This document shows, one piece after another, positions 24,757 to 33,757 of a stretch of 64,000 bases of DNA. The position numbers were made by a program, and so were the translations under genes. This stretch comes from Lacticaseibacillus chiayiensis. Lineage in GTDB: Bacteria > Bacillota > Bacilli > Lactobacillales > Lactobacillaceae. The DNA is taken from positions 31,872 to 95,871 of the forward strand of contig NZ_MSSM01000008.1 in the NCBI RefSeq assembly GCF_004123795.1, given 5' to 3'. A model generated the notes under the pieces. That model was not told where the DNA came from and did not search any database. It saw only the letters and a program-made list of their open reading frames with translations. Positions within the stretch are counted from its first letter, which is position 1. Each line of letters starts with the position of its first letter.

Positions 24757-25623
24757 TTAACGCGCAGAGATTAACGGGCGCGTGCGCCGTTTTTGCCAAA
24801 TAATGGTGGCCAACAAGATAACCAGCAACAAGTGAACGATAGCCGATACGGCACTAGCCTCGAGTCCAAAAGTCCCACCAGTCAGAGGCTGAAATGTCGT
24901 TGTAGGCAGTGATTTCAGGATAAAACTCTCGCTGGACATGCCGGAAACCGTAACACCAAATACAGGGCCTTCAGCAAAGTTCCAAATGGCGTGAAAAGCG
25001 CCGCACAGCCAGATGCTGCCGGTCAAAAGTCGGAACTGCGACATCGCGATGGCAAATAAGAACAAGCCAATGGCCGCGGGAAGGTTGAAGCCGGGATTGG
25101 CCATATGTAGAAGTGTGAAAAGAATTGCGTTGAGCAAAACAGCCATTACGACCTTATGTCGCTTAAGCCAGTAACCCATGACGTAGCCGCGACAAAGCAG
25201 CTCTTCGAACATGGACTGGATCGCGTAGCCAAAAAAGAAAAGAACTAGCCAAAGCAGGTTTGATCCTTGAAAGATGACCAGTACTTGATACCCGCCGAAC
25301 AAGGTGATGATGCCCCAAATGAGGCTGAACATGATGAATCCGAAAAGTAAGCCCAGCGAATAGTTTCTGGCGGCATGTTCTCTTGCGAATGACAGAATAT
25401 CACGATCGCCGCGATAATGAATGACCATGCCGATAATACCGATGGCCTCGCCGAATAAGAAAAGCAAGTCAAAGGATTGCGAAATATTAGTGTCATCCTT
25501 CAAGATGCCGAATAATCCCATCAGAAAAGGGACAATGTCAGATAAGAGTGACCAAGCAAATGCAATGACGAAAACCAGTGCAATCGTCATAAATGACCTA
25601 GGTAGTTTTTTGAGCTGATTAAT
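24757..25623 (-). CDS. CPBP-family intramembrane metalloprotease
   Basis: Integral membrane protein with the CPBP/Abi motifs in order: EELLCRGYVMGY (EExxxR), TLLHMANP (first His) and FHAIWNF (second His), so the glutamate/histidine site is complete. Family members act in membrane protein processing, bacteriocin self-immunity or phage defence; which applies here is not deducible. The first conventional start is the ATG at 25590, without an SD. In frame 11 codons upstream an ATT at 25623 is preceded by CGGAGG at 8 nt, giving INQLKKLPRSF before the first helix; I favour this non-canonical AUU start (288 residues). Confidence 0.8.
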   Translation of the reverse strand: MNQLKKLPRSFMTIALVFVIAFAWSLLSDIVPFLMGLFGILKDDTNISQSFDLLFLFGEAIGIIGMVIHYRGDRDILSFAREHAARNYSLGLLFGFIMFSLIWGIITLFGGYQVLVIFQGSNLLWLVLFFFGYAIQSMFEELLCRGYVMGYWLKRHKVVMAVLLNAILFTLLHMANPGFNLPAAIGLFLFAIAMSQFRLLTGSIWLCGAFHAIWNFAEGPVFGVTVSGMSSESFILKSLPTTTFQPLTGGTFGLEASAVSAIVHLLLVILLATIIWQKRRTRPLISAR

Positions 25624-25834
25624 CGTGCTCGCCTCCGAATAAAGTTTGGCTTAAAGTTGTCAGAATTAACAAAATAAGCTTCTTTTAGGATAGCCTTAAT
25701 TTTTTAATCGGGCAAATGGCAATATTTGACTCAAAACTTCCAATGAGCTTTTTTTATTACTAAGCTTAAAGACGATAGCGTCATCGCCACCTCGTCCATT
25801 GCCGATAAAAGCAATCAACTTTTCATTTTGCAAC

Positions 25835-25969
25835 AAAAAAGCAGCTAGTAAACAATGTCTACTAGCTACACATCACGTGCGTCCGCTTCCTGTGGGTGGT
25901 AAACCCCGAAACGCTAGCGTGAACCACATCTCTACAGCTAAAATGTCTGTTGACAATCTTTTTGTCAAC
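25835..25969 (-). ncRNA. Candidate structured small RNA with terminator
   Basis: On the minus strand a perfect palindrome with TTGACA (GTTGACAA...TTGTCAAC, 25969-25949) is followed by a sequence able to fold (TGTGG with CCACA; self-complementary CGCTAGCG), then a terminator hairpin AGCTAGTA/TACTAGCT (25867-25843) with TTTTTT ending at about 25835. A very short frame starting MWFTLAFRGL is present but has no clear SD. No known RNA family recognised. It lies in a 580-bp gap between CPBP and ndh. Confidence 0.3.
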
Positions 25970-26204
25970 TTAATGATTTAATGAAACGGCGATCGATATC
26001 CAGATGCAAGGCCTCTTTTCAGCTACTCAAGACAACCATACAGGAACTCGTTTGACAACAAGGCGCCACCCCGCCAACTTTCCCCCTTTTTTTCGCAAAT
26101 ATATGAGTCCAAAGTTTGTGAATGCTAATAAGATTGTTACAATAAGGTTGTGGCCAATTGACCGTACGTTGGAATAATTTTGTAGATGAGGATGTGGTGA
26201 ATCA

Positions 26205-27395
26205 ATGGCAGATGTTGTCATTTTAGGTGCCGGATATGCGGGCATTCGGGCCGTTAAAACGTTGAGTAAGCTCGCACCAAAGGGAACAACGATCACAGTG
26301 GTTGACCAAAACACCGAACATGAAGAGCGCACGCAGCTTCATGAAGTGGCGGCAGGTACGATGCCTGCGTCGAGAATTACGTTTAATATCCAACAGGTTC
26401 TCCCTAAGGATGTGCATTTTCTTCAGGCAAAAGTCAGCAAGGTTGATGTGTCGACCAAGATGGTGATTTTGGCTAACCATGCGCCGCTGCGTTACGATTA
26501 TCTCATCATCGCCCTCGGCTTCCGGTCTGAGGACTTTGGGCTGCCTGGCGCCGATGAAAATGCCTTGCCGCTGGACAACGTGGCTTCTGCTCAAAAAATC
26601 ACCAAGACGATTGAGCAGCACGTTGCCAACTACAAGCAGTCAAAAGATCCAAAAGACTTGACGGTGATTGTTGCCGGAGCCGGATTCACGGGTGTTGAGT
26701 TACTAGGCGAATTGACGCACAGTATGCCGGAGCTGGCTAAAAAGTACGATACACCACCGATTAAAATTATCTCCATGGAAATGGCAACACGCATTTTGCC
26801 GATGTTCGATGAAAAATTAGCCAATTATGCAATGGATTACCTCAAGAGTCATGGGGTGACCATGATGACTGGTTCCAAGATTACGAAGATCGAGCCGAAA
26901 GCCGTGGTCTATGCTGATGGCGATCAGGAAAAGAAAGTCGAAGGGAATACGATCATCTGGACGGTCGGCGTTTCAGGCAGCGATGTGATTGCTGATTCAG
27001 GCTTCCAGCAGCGGCGTAACCGTGTGGTAGTTTCCAACCATTTGAATTTGGAAGATCATCCTGAAGTTTACATTATCGGGGATGTGTCCGCGGTCATGGC
27101 AGGCGATTCCGGTCGGCCTTATCCAACCACGGCACAGATTTCTACGCAAGAAGGCGATCAGGCAGGCAAAAATGTTGCTGCGGCGTTAAATGGTCAGCCG
27201 TTGACGGATTTTGTTTACAAACCAAAGGGCACGGTTGCGTCACTTGGCAGCCAAGATGGTATCGCCCAAATTGGCAAGGGTCACAAGTACACTGGTTTCA
27301 TTGCTAAAATGCTCAAGCGCGTCATCACGGACAAGTCGTTACTGGAGGACGCCAACTTGACAACAATGTTGAAGCAAGGACGCTGGCCGCTTTAA
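26205..27395 (+). CDS. ndh: Type II NADH dehydrogenase (FAD-dependent)
   Basis: 396 residues, normal for NDH-2. First Rossmann fold VVILGAGYAGIRAV binds FAD at the N-terminus; the second, VIVAGAGFTGVELLGEL (about 155-170), binds NADH; late motif VYIIGDVSAV contacts FAD; then PTTAQISTQEG as in NDH-2. The C-terminus is amphipathic (GFIAKMLKRVI), consistent with peripheral membrane attachment. It oxidises NADH and passes electrons to quinone or another acceptor. Single gene; a terminator follows. Confidence 0.88.
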   Translation: MADVVILGAGYAGIRAVKTLSKLAPKGTTITVVDQNTEHEERTQLHEVAAGTMPASRITFNIQQVLPKDVHFLQAKVSKVDVSTKMVILANHAPLRYDYLIIALGFRSEDFGLPGADENALPLDNVASAQKITKTIEQHVANYKQSKDPKDLTVIVAGAGFTGVELLGELTHSMPELAKKYDTPPIKIISMEMATRILPMFDEKLANYAMDYLKSHGVTMMTGSKITKIEPKAVVYADGDQEKKVEGNTIIWTVGVSGSDVIADSGFQQRRNRVVVSNHLNLEDHPEVYIIGDVSAVMAGDSGRPYPTTAQISTQEGDQAGKNVAAALNGQPLTDFVYKPKGTVASLGSQDGIAQIGKGHKYTGFIAKMLKRVITDKSLLEDANLTTMLKQGRWPL

Positions 27396-27442
27396 TGATC
27401 CAGTGGCAAGTGCCAAGCTTGTTATAGAAAAATAGTGATCGC

Positions 27443-27474
27443 AAAAGGGGCAGCGAGTTTCGCTGCCCCTTTTG
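27443..27474 (+). terminator. Terminator of ndh
   Basis: AAAAGGGGCAGCG pairs perfectly with CGCTGCCCCTTTT across a 5-nt loop. Confidence 0.88.
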
Positions 27475-27537
27475 ATGTCTAGAGATGTCGCTTTGTAAAT
27501 CAATGTCACAGAGAGCAATTTTCCAAAGCAAGTTGCT

Positions 27538-27849
27538 TCAGTAGCGTAACCCAAAGCCGAGTGTTCGGTCGCCCAAAATGTGTGCTGACCAGATCAATGC
27601 CGCGGCCAATAAGCCGTACTGAGCACCAATCAAAGCCAACCCCCAAAGAAGGATGGGGCCAATGAACGTATGACCAACATCGTAGCTGACATTACCGACT
27701 TTTTCGTTAACGAGAAATCCTAAAGCACTTATGTCAGGGATCAGGAAGCCAACAATAAATAATAGCCAGCTGAAATCGAACTGGACAAAGTAAACATAAA
27801 TGACGAGTGCAAATCCTAATGCTGATTCTATTCTTGGAAGCCACTTCAT
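27538..27849 (-). CDS. DUF4260 family membrane protein
   Basis: 103 residues with three or four hydrophobic segments. Conserved features of DUF4260: FLIPDISALGFLVN, the YDVGHTFI motif in the middle and the C-terminal AHILGDRTLGFGLRY. ATG with AAGGATGG upstream. Function of the family unknown; the Asp/His residues inside membrane helices suggest a metal or proton site (inference). Confidence 0.8.
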   Translation of the reverse strand: MKWLPRIESALGFALVIYVYFVQFDFSWLLFIVGFLIPDISALGFLVNEKVGNVSYDVGHTFIGPILLWGLALIGAQYGLLAAALIWSAHILGDRTLGFGLRY

Positions 27850-28019
27850 GATGCACCATCCTTAGACACTATTAAGATATAAAGTAGGTAGAGCAAGTCT
27901 TTTACTGGGCGGTCGCGAATAAACTAACACGACACCACCTGCCTATGATGCCGCGATAGAAAGCGATGTGCTGTCGTTTAGAGCTAGTAAGTGCAACGTC
28001 TACATCATGATAGTATTAT

Positions 28020-29849
28020 TCATGATGCTTTAGCAGGTACGTTTTTCCGCCGATCAGTCCAGAAGGCAACGGGTGAGAGGCACAAGACAATCAAGGCGCC
28101 AATCAGATAGGTGTGGCTGAATGCTTGCGCCAGATGCTTATTTTTGCGTTGCTTGATTTCACTGAAAGTTGTTTGCAACGTTTGCTTTTGGGCGATTTGC
28201 TTGATTGCGATTAGCGCAGAACGTTGGCCTTGCGCAACAGTTGCAACGCCGGCAGCAAGGCGAGTAATGCTAATAGTAAGTGGCGAGCGACTTTGTTGGG
28301 CAACTTTTGCGAGTGTGGCCGAGCCGCTTGTCAGTTTACTGCTGCCTTGTTGCAAAGCGACACTCGCATCATATAGTTTACGCAGGTCGCTACCTGCAAC
28401 GGGTTTAGGCAAGTTGGTTTTAGCACTGGCTGCTTTCGTGATGGCGCGGGTCATCTTTTTCTGTTGATAAGTGGTTGGCGTTGAAGAACCGGAAAAGATC
28501 TTGGTTAACTGTTGATGAGCAACAGTTTTGACATGTGGCGATAACGTTTTTTCAGTCACCAGTTGATCAGCAGTGTGATAGATTTGCGTCTTGGCAGAGG
28601 CGATATTTGTATCAAGCACAGTCACCAGAATGGCGATTCCGAGGCATGTTCCGATTTGCCGCGCAGCGTTGACAATGCCGGAGCCGATACCACTTTTGTT
28701 TTTAGGCAGATAACGGACCGAGGCAACGAGTGAGACTGATGAAAAACCGAAACCAAAGCCATTGATGACTAAGAGTACCACGATAAGAGCGGTGGCCGTA
28801 TTGGTTTTGATCAGTGAAAGTAAAAACAGACTTACGGCCATGATGATCATACCCGCCAATGTCACTGGAATTGCGCCGACTTTGGCGAGTAAACGCGTAC
28901 CGATTGGCATGGCGACCATGATGGTAAGTGACACCGGAATGATGATCAAAGCTGCATGTAACGGACTGTCACCAAGCACATTTTGTAGAAAATAATTTAG
29001 GATCAAACTTGGGCCAACAAGTGCAAAACCGGTCATAAAGTAAACGATACTTGAGGCACTGAGGGTCTTTTCACGAAAAAGATCAAGTTCCAATAATGGA
29101 TTTTTAATATGATGCTCAATGACAATAAAGGCGATAAGAGCCACGGCACCACCGATCAGACTGCTGAGGATCAGTGAAGAGTGCCACCCATATTGACGAC
29201 CTTCTAGTAGGCCAAAAGTGACGCCGCCAAGTGCAGCCGTCAAAAGTAATAAACCAGGAAGATCAATGCGACCAGCCAGCGATTCATCGTACGATTCGTG
29301 TGCACAGATACCGACAAGTAAAAATGCAAGTAAAGCAAGCGGAACATTAATGCCAAAAATCCAGCGCCAGGAAGTGACTTGCAGAATCATGCCACCAATT
29401 GGCGGACCACCAGCTGCTGCTAACGCGGTCACGGCACCAACCAATGCGGCGACCTGATTGAGTTTTTCTTTGCCAAATACTTCAATTCCCATTGGTAACA
29501 CAATTGGCGTGATAATTGCCCCGCCAAGACCTTGGAAAAATCGGAACGTAATGAGCATGGGTAGCGACGTGGCAGTTGTGCATGCTGCGGAGAAACCGCC
29601 GAAAAGCGCGAGGCCAAGCAACATGATTTTTTTGCGACCAAAGCGATCCGCGATTTTAGAAGTCGTAATCATGAAAACGGACATCGCCAAAGTGTAAATG
29701 GTCATGACCCAGCTGGTGTTGGCAAGTGAGCCATGAAGATCGTCCATAATTTTAGGGATGGCAATATTGACGATGGTGGTATCGAGCGTCCCCATGAACA
29801 TCGCAATGGTCAAGCCGATAGAACAAAGTGCCCGGGTTAAACGGGTCAT
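28020..29849 (-). CDS. MFS multidrug transporter, DHA2 (14-helix) type
   Basis: 609 residues. Helix-1 region LDTTIVNIAIPKIMDDL, motif A DRFGRKK after helix 2 and motif C-like ALAAAGGPPIGG. Between the last two helices lies a soluble region of about 150 residues (about 430-580) with coiled-coil-like units (LQQGSSKLTSGSATLAK), presumably extracellular. Start at the ATG at 29849 with AAAGGA at good spacing; an ATG six codons upstream overlaps the SD. Divergent from a TetR gene, with a palindromic operator between them. Confidence 0.88.
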   Translation of the reverse strand: MTRLTRALCSIGLTIAMFMGTLDTTIVNIAIPKIMDDLHGSLANTSWVMTIYTLAMSVFMITTSKIADRFGRKKIMLLGLALFGGFSAACTTATSLPMLITFRFFQGLGGAIITPIVLPMGIEVFGKEKLNQVAALVGAVTALAAAGGPPIGGMILQVTSWRWIFGINVPLALLAFLLVGICAHESYDESLAGRIDLPGLLLLTAALGGVTFGLLEGRQYGWHSSLILSSLIGGAVALIAFIVIEHHIKNPLLELDLFREKTLSASSIVYFMTGFALVGPSLILNYFLQNVLGDSPLHAALIIIPVSLTIMVAMPIGTRLLAKVGAIPVTLAGMIIMAVSLFLLSLIKTNTATALIVVLLVINGFGFGFSSVSLVASVRYLPKNKSGIGSGIVNAARQIGTCLGIAILVTVLDTNIASAKTQIYHTADQLVTEKTLSPHVKTVAHQQLTKIFSGSSTPTTYQQKKMTRAITKAASAKTNLPKPVAGSDLRKLYDASVALQQGSSKLTSGSATLAKVAQQSRSPLTISITRLAAGVATVAQGQRSALIAIKQIAQKQTLQTTFSEIKQRKNKHLAQAFSHTYLIGALIVLCLSPVAFWTDRRKNVPAKAS

Positions 29850-29882
29850 CACATCAGATCCTTTCATCTGTTACAATTGGAT

Positions 29883-29897
29883 ACATGTGACACATGT
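29883..29897. promoter_or_regulatory. Palindromic operator between MFS and TetR genes
   Basis: ACATGTGACACATGT is a perfect 15-bp palindrome (7-1-7) only 34 bp upstream of the MFS start, in the divergent intergenic region. Probable binding site of the TetR protein encoded at 30007. Confidence 0.6.
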
Positions 29898-30006
29898 GTG
29901 ACTTTCGAAAGCACTTTGAGTATACTGGTGACAGCGACAAGCAACAAGTATTTGGCGACAAGTGCTACAAATTGGTGGTATTTGTGTCAGTTAGGAGATT
30001 GCGATT

Positions 30007-30588
30007 ATGAATGGGAAGCAACGGATGGCGCTGCAATCAAAACAGTGGCTGGTGGATGCCTTGGTTACCTTAATGCAACGTGGCGAGGCAGTGACGGATA
30101 TTTCAATCACGGAAATTGTTCAAACAGCGGATCTTTCGCGTAAAACCTTTTATCGGGCGTTTAAGACCAAGGATGATTTAATCGATTATTTATGCCGTCA
30201 GTTGACAGACAATTATTTTGAAAGTCTGAAACAGGCCACCCGCGGACAAACGCCGATTAGTTTCGAAACGACGATGCAGCACTTTTTCACGTTTTGGTGG
30301 CAACAAAAAGACCTTGTCCGCTTATTGATTCGGCAAGGTCTGTTCGATCGTTTGAATGGTGTCTGGCAACATGATGCCGTTGACAAATACCGTCAGTTTC
30401 CCGCACCGTGGCATGCGGCGGGGACTGATCGAGAGGTGAATTATATCATGGCATTTGCGCTCGGCGGGTTTACTAATGTCTTACGCTTGTGGTTGGCCCA
30501 AGATCACCCTGAATCGCCAGAGCAAGTGCAAAAAGTGGCGTTGGCAGGTTTTGGCCAGTTAGCGCAGAATATTGGTCGCGCAAATTAG
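30007..30588 (+). CDS. TetR/AcrR-family transcriptional regulator
   Basis: 193 residues. N-terminal HTH: TDISITEIVQTADLSRKTFY followed by RAFKTKDDLIDYL; the helical C-terminal domain (FALGGFTNVLRLWLA) resembles the TetR_C_7/8 type also seen in the broken regulator at 23.5-24.0 kb. ATG with TTAGGAG SD. Transcribed away from the DHA2 pump, which it likely represses. Confidence 0.87.
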   Translation: MNGKQRMALQSKQWLVDALVTLMQRGEAVTDISITEIVQTADLSRKTFYRAFKTKDDLIDYLCRQLTDNYFESLKQATRGQTPISFETTMQHFFTFWWQQKDLVRLLIRQGLFDRLNGVWQHDAVDKYRQFPAPWHAAGTDREVNYIMAFALGGFTNVLRLWLAQDHPESPEQVQKVALAGFGQLAQNIGRAN

Positions 30589-30637
30589 TGCGGCGAGTCT
30601 GTGATCTTTTTGGATAAGTGCAGCTCTCTCAAAAAGA

Positions 30638-31226
30638 TTACAAGTAAAAGTTGATGGGCGCTGTCAAATTGACCTGATCAAGCGCGAGGGTGTCATTAAT
30701 GCTTTTTCCTTGCGGGACATCAATCAGCAGGCGAATCGTTTTCGTCTCGTTTGGTTTGATGACAGGTGGGGTCGAAAGCATTCTGACAGTGACTGGGTGC
30801 TGGTCATTGGACGCCGAGAAATGTTTCTCGGAAAAGCTCAAAGGAACGGCGTATCGCGTGTTGTGAATGGTCAAGGCGATTCCGTTTTGGTTCTTTGGAA
30901 TATCTGGCAGGTACTTCGTTTGGATGGTGAATAGGCGTTGTTTGTTGGCACCAGCATAGATCACTCGCTTGCCAATCGTAACCGGTTTTCGATGAATGGC
31001 TGGGTGAGCAATCGGATATGATTAGGAGCGTTTTGATAAGCCAACGGATCGATGGCAAATTGCGACTGTCCAGAAAGGCAATGAGAAGCAACAGCAATAA
31101 CGTGCTGGCAATCCAAAAAAGTGCCAGCGCAGTTTGGATCATGACAAAGTTCGCTGTGACCAGAAGGATGATAAGCAAGATCAGTAACAATATGGTGCTT
31201 TTTTTAAAGCAAATCTTCCTCTTCAT
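30638..31226 (-). pseudogene. Frameshifted paralog of the adjacent membrane protein
   Basis: The first ~70 residues from the ATG at 31226 (FKKSTILLLILLIILLVTA, then SIRWLIKTLL) closely match the intact gene at 31348-31974, as does the SD region. After IKTLL the frame goes wrong; another frame picks up at about 31020 with PIAHPAIHRKPVTIGKRV and continues to a C-terminus NLTAPINFYL at 30638. A small deletion near 31020 would explain it; the second half differs from the neighbour's. Could alternatively be two small genes, but the second lacks a good start. Confidence 0.65.
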
Positions 31227-31347
31227 TTTACTTCTCCAAGTTAGTTAAGTCTGTGCTGAATGATTGAAGTTCATTCAAACAAATACAACGCTGTGTTTCC
31301 GTATTATCAACAAATCTAATGAAGAATGATTTGGAGGGAGATTTAAC

Positions 31348-31974
31348 TTAATGCCATTCTCCTACAATTTTTTGGAAATCAATCTGTTTTGATGAGAAAG
31401 TTTTAACGTCTGGACTGTCATTGATATATTCAGTATCTGGCCCGAACACCACATGATGGTTTGTTAGCACCACATTCTTGAATACCCATAAAGGACTTCT
31501 CTTGGGTGTTTTATTAGTAGACTGCACAAAACAAAAAGTCGGATTAACGCAATGAAAGAAAAATGGCCGTCGCTCGTATAAATTGAAAAAATAGGTCTTT
31601 GTATGGCCGGCCATATTATCTGCTTCTGTCAGCATGAATTTTCCCCGGCCAATTGTGATGGATGTACTGTGCGAATAAGACATTTGTAGCGCCGACACCT
31701 CCCCGCCAGTTGAAAATCCGGTTTCATGAACGCTCAAAGAAACCATGAACAGGCAGAGGACAGCGCCGATTCGGAGCGTTTTGAGAAGCCAACGGATTGA
31801 TGGCAATTTCCGACCGTCCAGAAAAGTAATGAGAAGCAACAGCAAAATTGTTATCGCAATCCAAAAAAATGCCAGCGCGGTTTGGATCATGACAAAATTT
31901 GCTGAGATCAGAAGGATGCTGAGCAAGATCAAAAACACCACGGTACTTTTTTTGAAATATAGTTTGTTCTTCAT
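31348..31974 (-). CDS. Putative membrane protein, unknown function (tandem paralog)
   Basis: 208 residues: basic N-terminus (KNKLYFKKS), two helices forming a hairpin (residues ~10-50), a third hydrophobic segment after SIRWLLKTLR, then a soluble domain of about 130 residues, probably extracytoplasmic and beta-rich. ATG with GGAG SD. The N-terminal half is nearly the same as that of the broken gene downstream, while the C-terminal domains differ, as in a domain-swapped tandem pair. No family recognised. Confidence 0.65.
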   Translation of the reverse strand: MKNKLYFKKSTVVFLILLSILLISANFVMIQTALAFFWIAITILLLLLITFLDGRKLPSIRWLLKTLRIGAVLCLFMVSLSVHETGFSTGGEVSALQMSYSHSTSITIGRGKFMLTEADNMAGHTKTYFFNLYERRPFFFHCVNPTFCFVQSTNKTPKRSPLWVFKNVVLTNHHVVFGPDTEYINDSPDVKTFSSKQIDFQKIVGEWH

Positions 31975-31992
31975 CTTTATTTCTCCAATAAA

Positions 31993-32036
31993 AAATATGA
32001 CAATACAGCGACATTATCCGATATATTGTCATATTT
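31993..32036 (-). terminator. Terminator downstream of the split peptidoglycan-binding gene
   Basis: AAATATGACAATA pairs perfectly with TATTGTCATATTT; on the minus strand it is followed by TTTATTG. It separates the split gene from the membrane-protein pair. Confidence 0.7.
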
Positions 32037-32078
32037 AAAAAGCTTTATTTTCCCAGATTGAAAATCTTTAACTAAAGA

Positions 32079-33123
32079 TTAAAGATAACTGTTAATTACA
32101 TTTTGGTAGACTTTTACGACGTCTGCTGCTTCTGAACTGGAGTAATCATAGGGAGCCTTAAACTTCTTAAAAGCAGCTAATGCAATGCTGTACGCTTGTC
32201 CCCAAGATCCTGTACCGCCTGAGAGCAAGATTTTCGTATCTGATGACAATGTATCTAAGGAACCGTTGAATCGATTGTTTAGATAGGAGTTAGCCCTTTG
32301 TTCATTTCCGTGTCCAGAATAGTACTCTGTAATAACCGAGGACGGTGTGGCATCGTCTGGCAAATTATTTTCTGTTCGGATGGAACTATACAAGTTAATT
32401 GCATCCATATCATCAATTAGATCTTCAGGACCAAATGATTTATCTTTGCCCACTACAGCAGACAGGGAGTCATAGAATGATACGTACTTTTTAATCTGAC
32501 GGTGCGCATCGTTGATAGCCGTCAACAGATCCCCACACCAACCACCTAAATCTTGGATACCTGATACAGACTGAGGTTCACCCCAAAACAATAGTGAGTT
32601 TAAGGCTACCATCACAAGGCATAATCCCAATGTATTGGCTATAGTCAGCATTGAGCCATTGCTGCAATTGACGAACATTTTTATCACCACCAGCGACTAG
32701 AACAAAGGCGCTCATGTCGAAAAGTGCTGCCATTAAATTAACGGTTACAATACCGTCTGCATTAAGCCCTGCATCAGTTTGTAAGGTTTTGAAGGCTTGC
32801 TGTGTTGCAGATGAAAACTCCTGATTCAAGTTGCTTCCTGGATCGATACCCTTACACCAAAAAGCGCCTTGGATTAGCTGTGCAATGTTACCTGTATAAC
32901 CTGGTTTCAGATTGCCAACAACGCTAGCCAGCGCTGACCGCGTTGCCGGACCAAATCCTTCGCCAATATCCGTGATACCAAGTTCGTGTTGCAATGCTTC
33001 ACGTAATGCGTAAATCGTTGGCCACCCGGTATGACCATCTGGATTTACTTTCTCAAAACCCGACACATTGCCGTAAGTCGCGTTGAGCCAATTTTGAACT
33101 TCTAGTACTGCTTGATCTGCCAT
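32079..33123 (-). pseudogene. YbfG-like peptidoglycan-binding protein, split by a frameshift
   Basis: From the ATG at 33123 (SD GAGGGGG) the frame encodes two peptidoglycan-binding-like modules: VQNWLNATYGN ... GWPTIYALREALQ and a second starting QQWLNADYSQYIGIMPCDG. It then runs into a TGA at 32578. An overlapping frame continues from that point to 32079 (QSVSGIQDLGGWCGDLL ... YYSGHGNEQRANSYL). Removing one A from the TTAAACTC stretch near 32605 joins them. YbfG relatives are much longer, so an internal deletion is also likely. Original role probably cell-wall hydrolysis or binding. Confidence 0.65.
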
Positions 33124-33224
33124 GTTAAACCCCCTCGTATAATTGCTAAAGGGAACGTACGTTCGATTCAACAAAATCAGTATGCGCTTATTTTTTTATT
33201 GATTATGGGATGGAGGCCAATTAA

Positions 33225-33266
33225 AAGCAGCCCAACCCTTATGACAGGTGATGTGCTGCTTGTTTT
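33225..33266. terminator. Bidirectional terminator
   Basis: AAGCAGC pairs with GCTGCTT over a 23-nt loop, with T-runs on both sides (TTTTAATT on the minus strand, GTTTTT on the plus strand). Downstream of the antitoxin gene. Confidence 0.6.
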
Positions 33267-33338
33267 TCTTGCTTTGGAGTGTAAGTTTGCCCTTAAAATC
33301 AGTTGGAAGTCTCAGTAGCAGGTCGCTCAATTGGCAGT

Positions 33339-33608
33339 TTATATTTCTTTTCCTTGCGATGGATGTTCGGAAGCCACCCCAATGACTTTCTTCATGGCGG
33401 CAAAATCAATTTTTCGAATGCTTTCTGTGTGCCACGGGTTCATTCGCTGAGGTTCATATCTCAATGTGCCATCTTCGGTAACGGATAAAAGATATTCCTG
33501 ACCTTCAGTAACACCTGCTTCGGCGGGTATCGGCAAACTAAGCGCGTTACCGGCGCGTTTAACAGTGAATGAACCGAGTGTTTGACTTTGATGCTGTTTT
33601 GTACTCAT
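33339..33608 (-). CDS. Orphan MazE/PemI-like antitoxin
   Basis: 89 residues. The N-terminal half (FTVKRAGNALSLPIPAEAGV) has the SpoVT/AbrB-like beta fold of MazE/PemI antitoxins; the C-terminal half (KIDFAAMKKVIGVAS) would wrap the toxin. ATG with GGAGG SD. In PemIK-type loci the toxin follows at once, but the next 150 bp downstream contain no toxin frame, only a terminator, so this antitoxin appears to be alone. Confidence 0.7.
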   Translation of the reverse strand: MSTKQHQSQTLGSFTVKRAGNALSLPIPAEAGVTEGQEYLLSVTEDGTLRYEPQRMNPWHTESIRKIDFAAMKKVIGVASEHPSQGKEI

Positions 33609-33701
33609 TTGGCCTGTCCTCCTGTAAATATGAGTATATCGATTCGATTCGGTAAAGGCACGTAAAAAGAATAGGAAGACGAAGTAGTTTTACTTACAGC
33701 C

Positions 33702-33757
33702 AAAAACGCGCTGATCGAATATTTCTCATAAAATCGATCAACGCGTTTTCTATTTTT
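33702..33757. terminator. Terminator of the lysine operon
   Basis: AAAACGCGCTGATCGA pairs with TCGATCAACGCGTTTT, A-rich on the left and T-rich on the right. It directly follows the dapB stop on the minus strand. Confidence 0.85.

Noticed and set aside
25799..25981. 60-codon plus-strand frame in the CPBP-ndh gap
   Set aside because: No SD, and it runs through a minus-strand terminator and other structured sequence; more likely noncoding.
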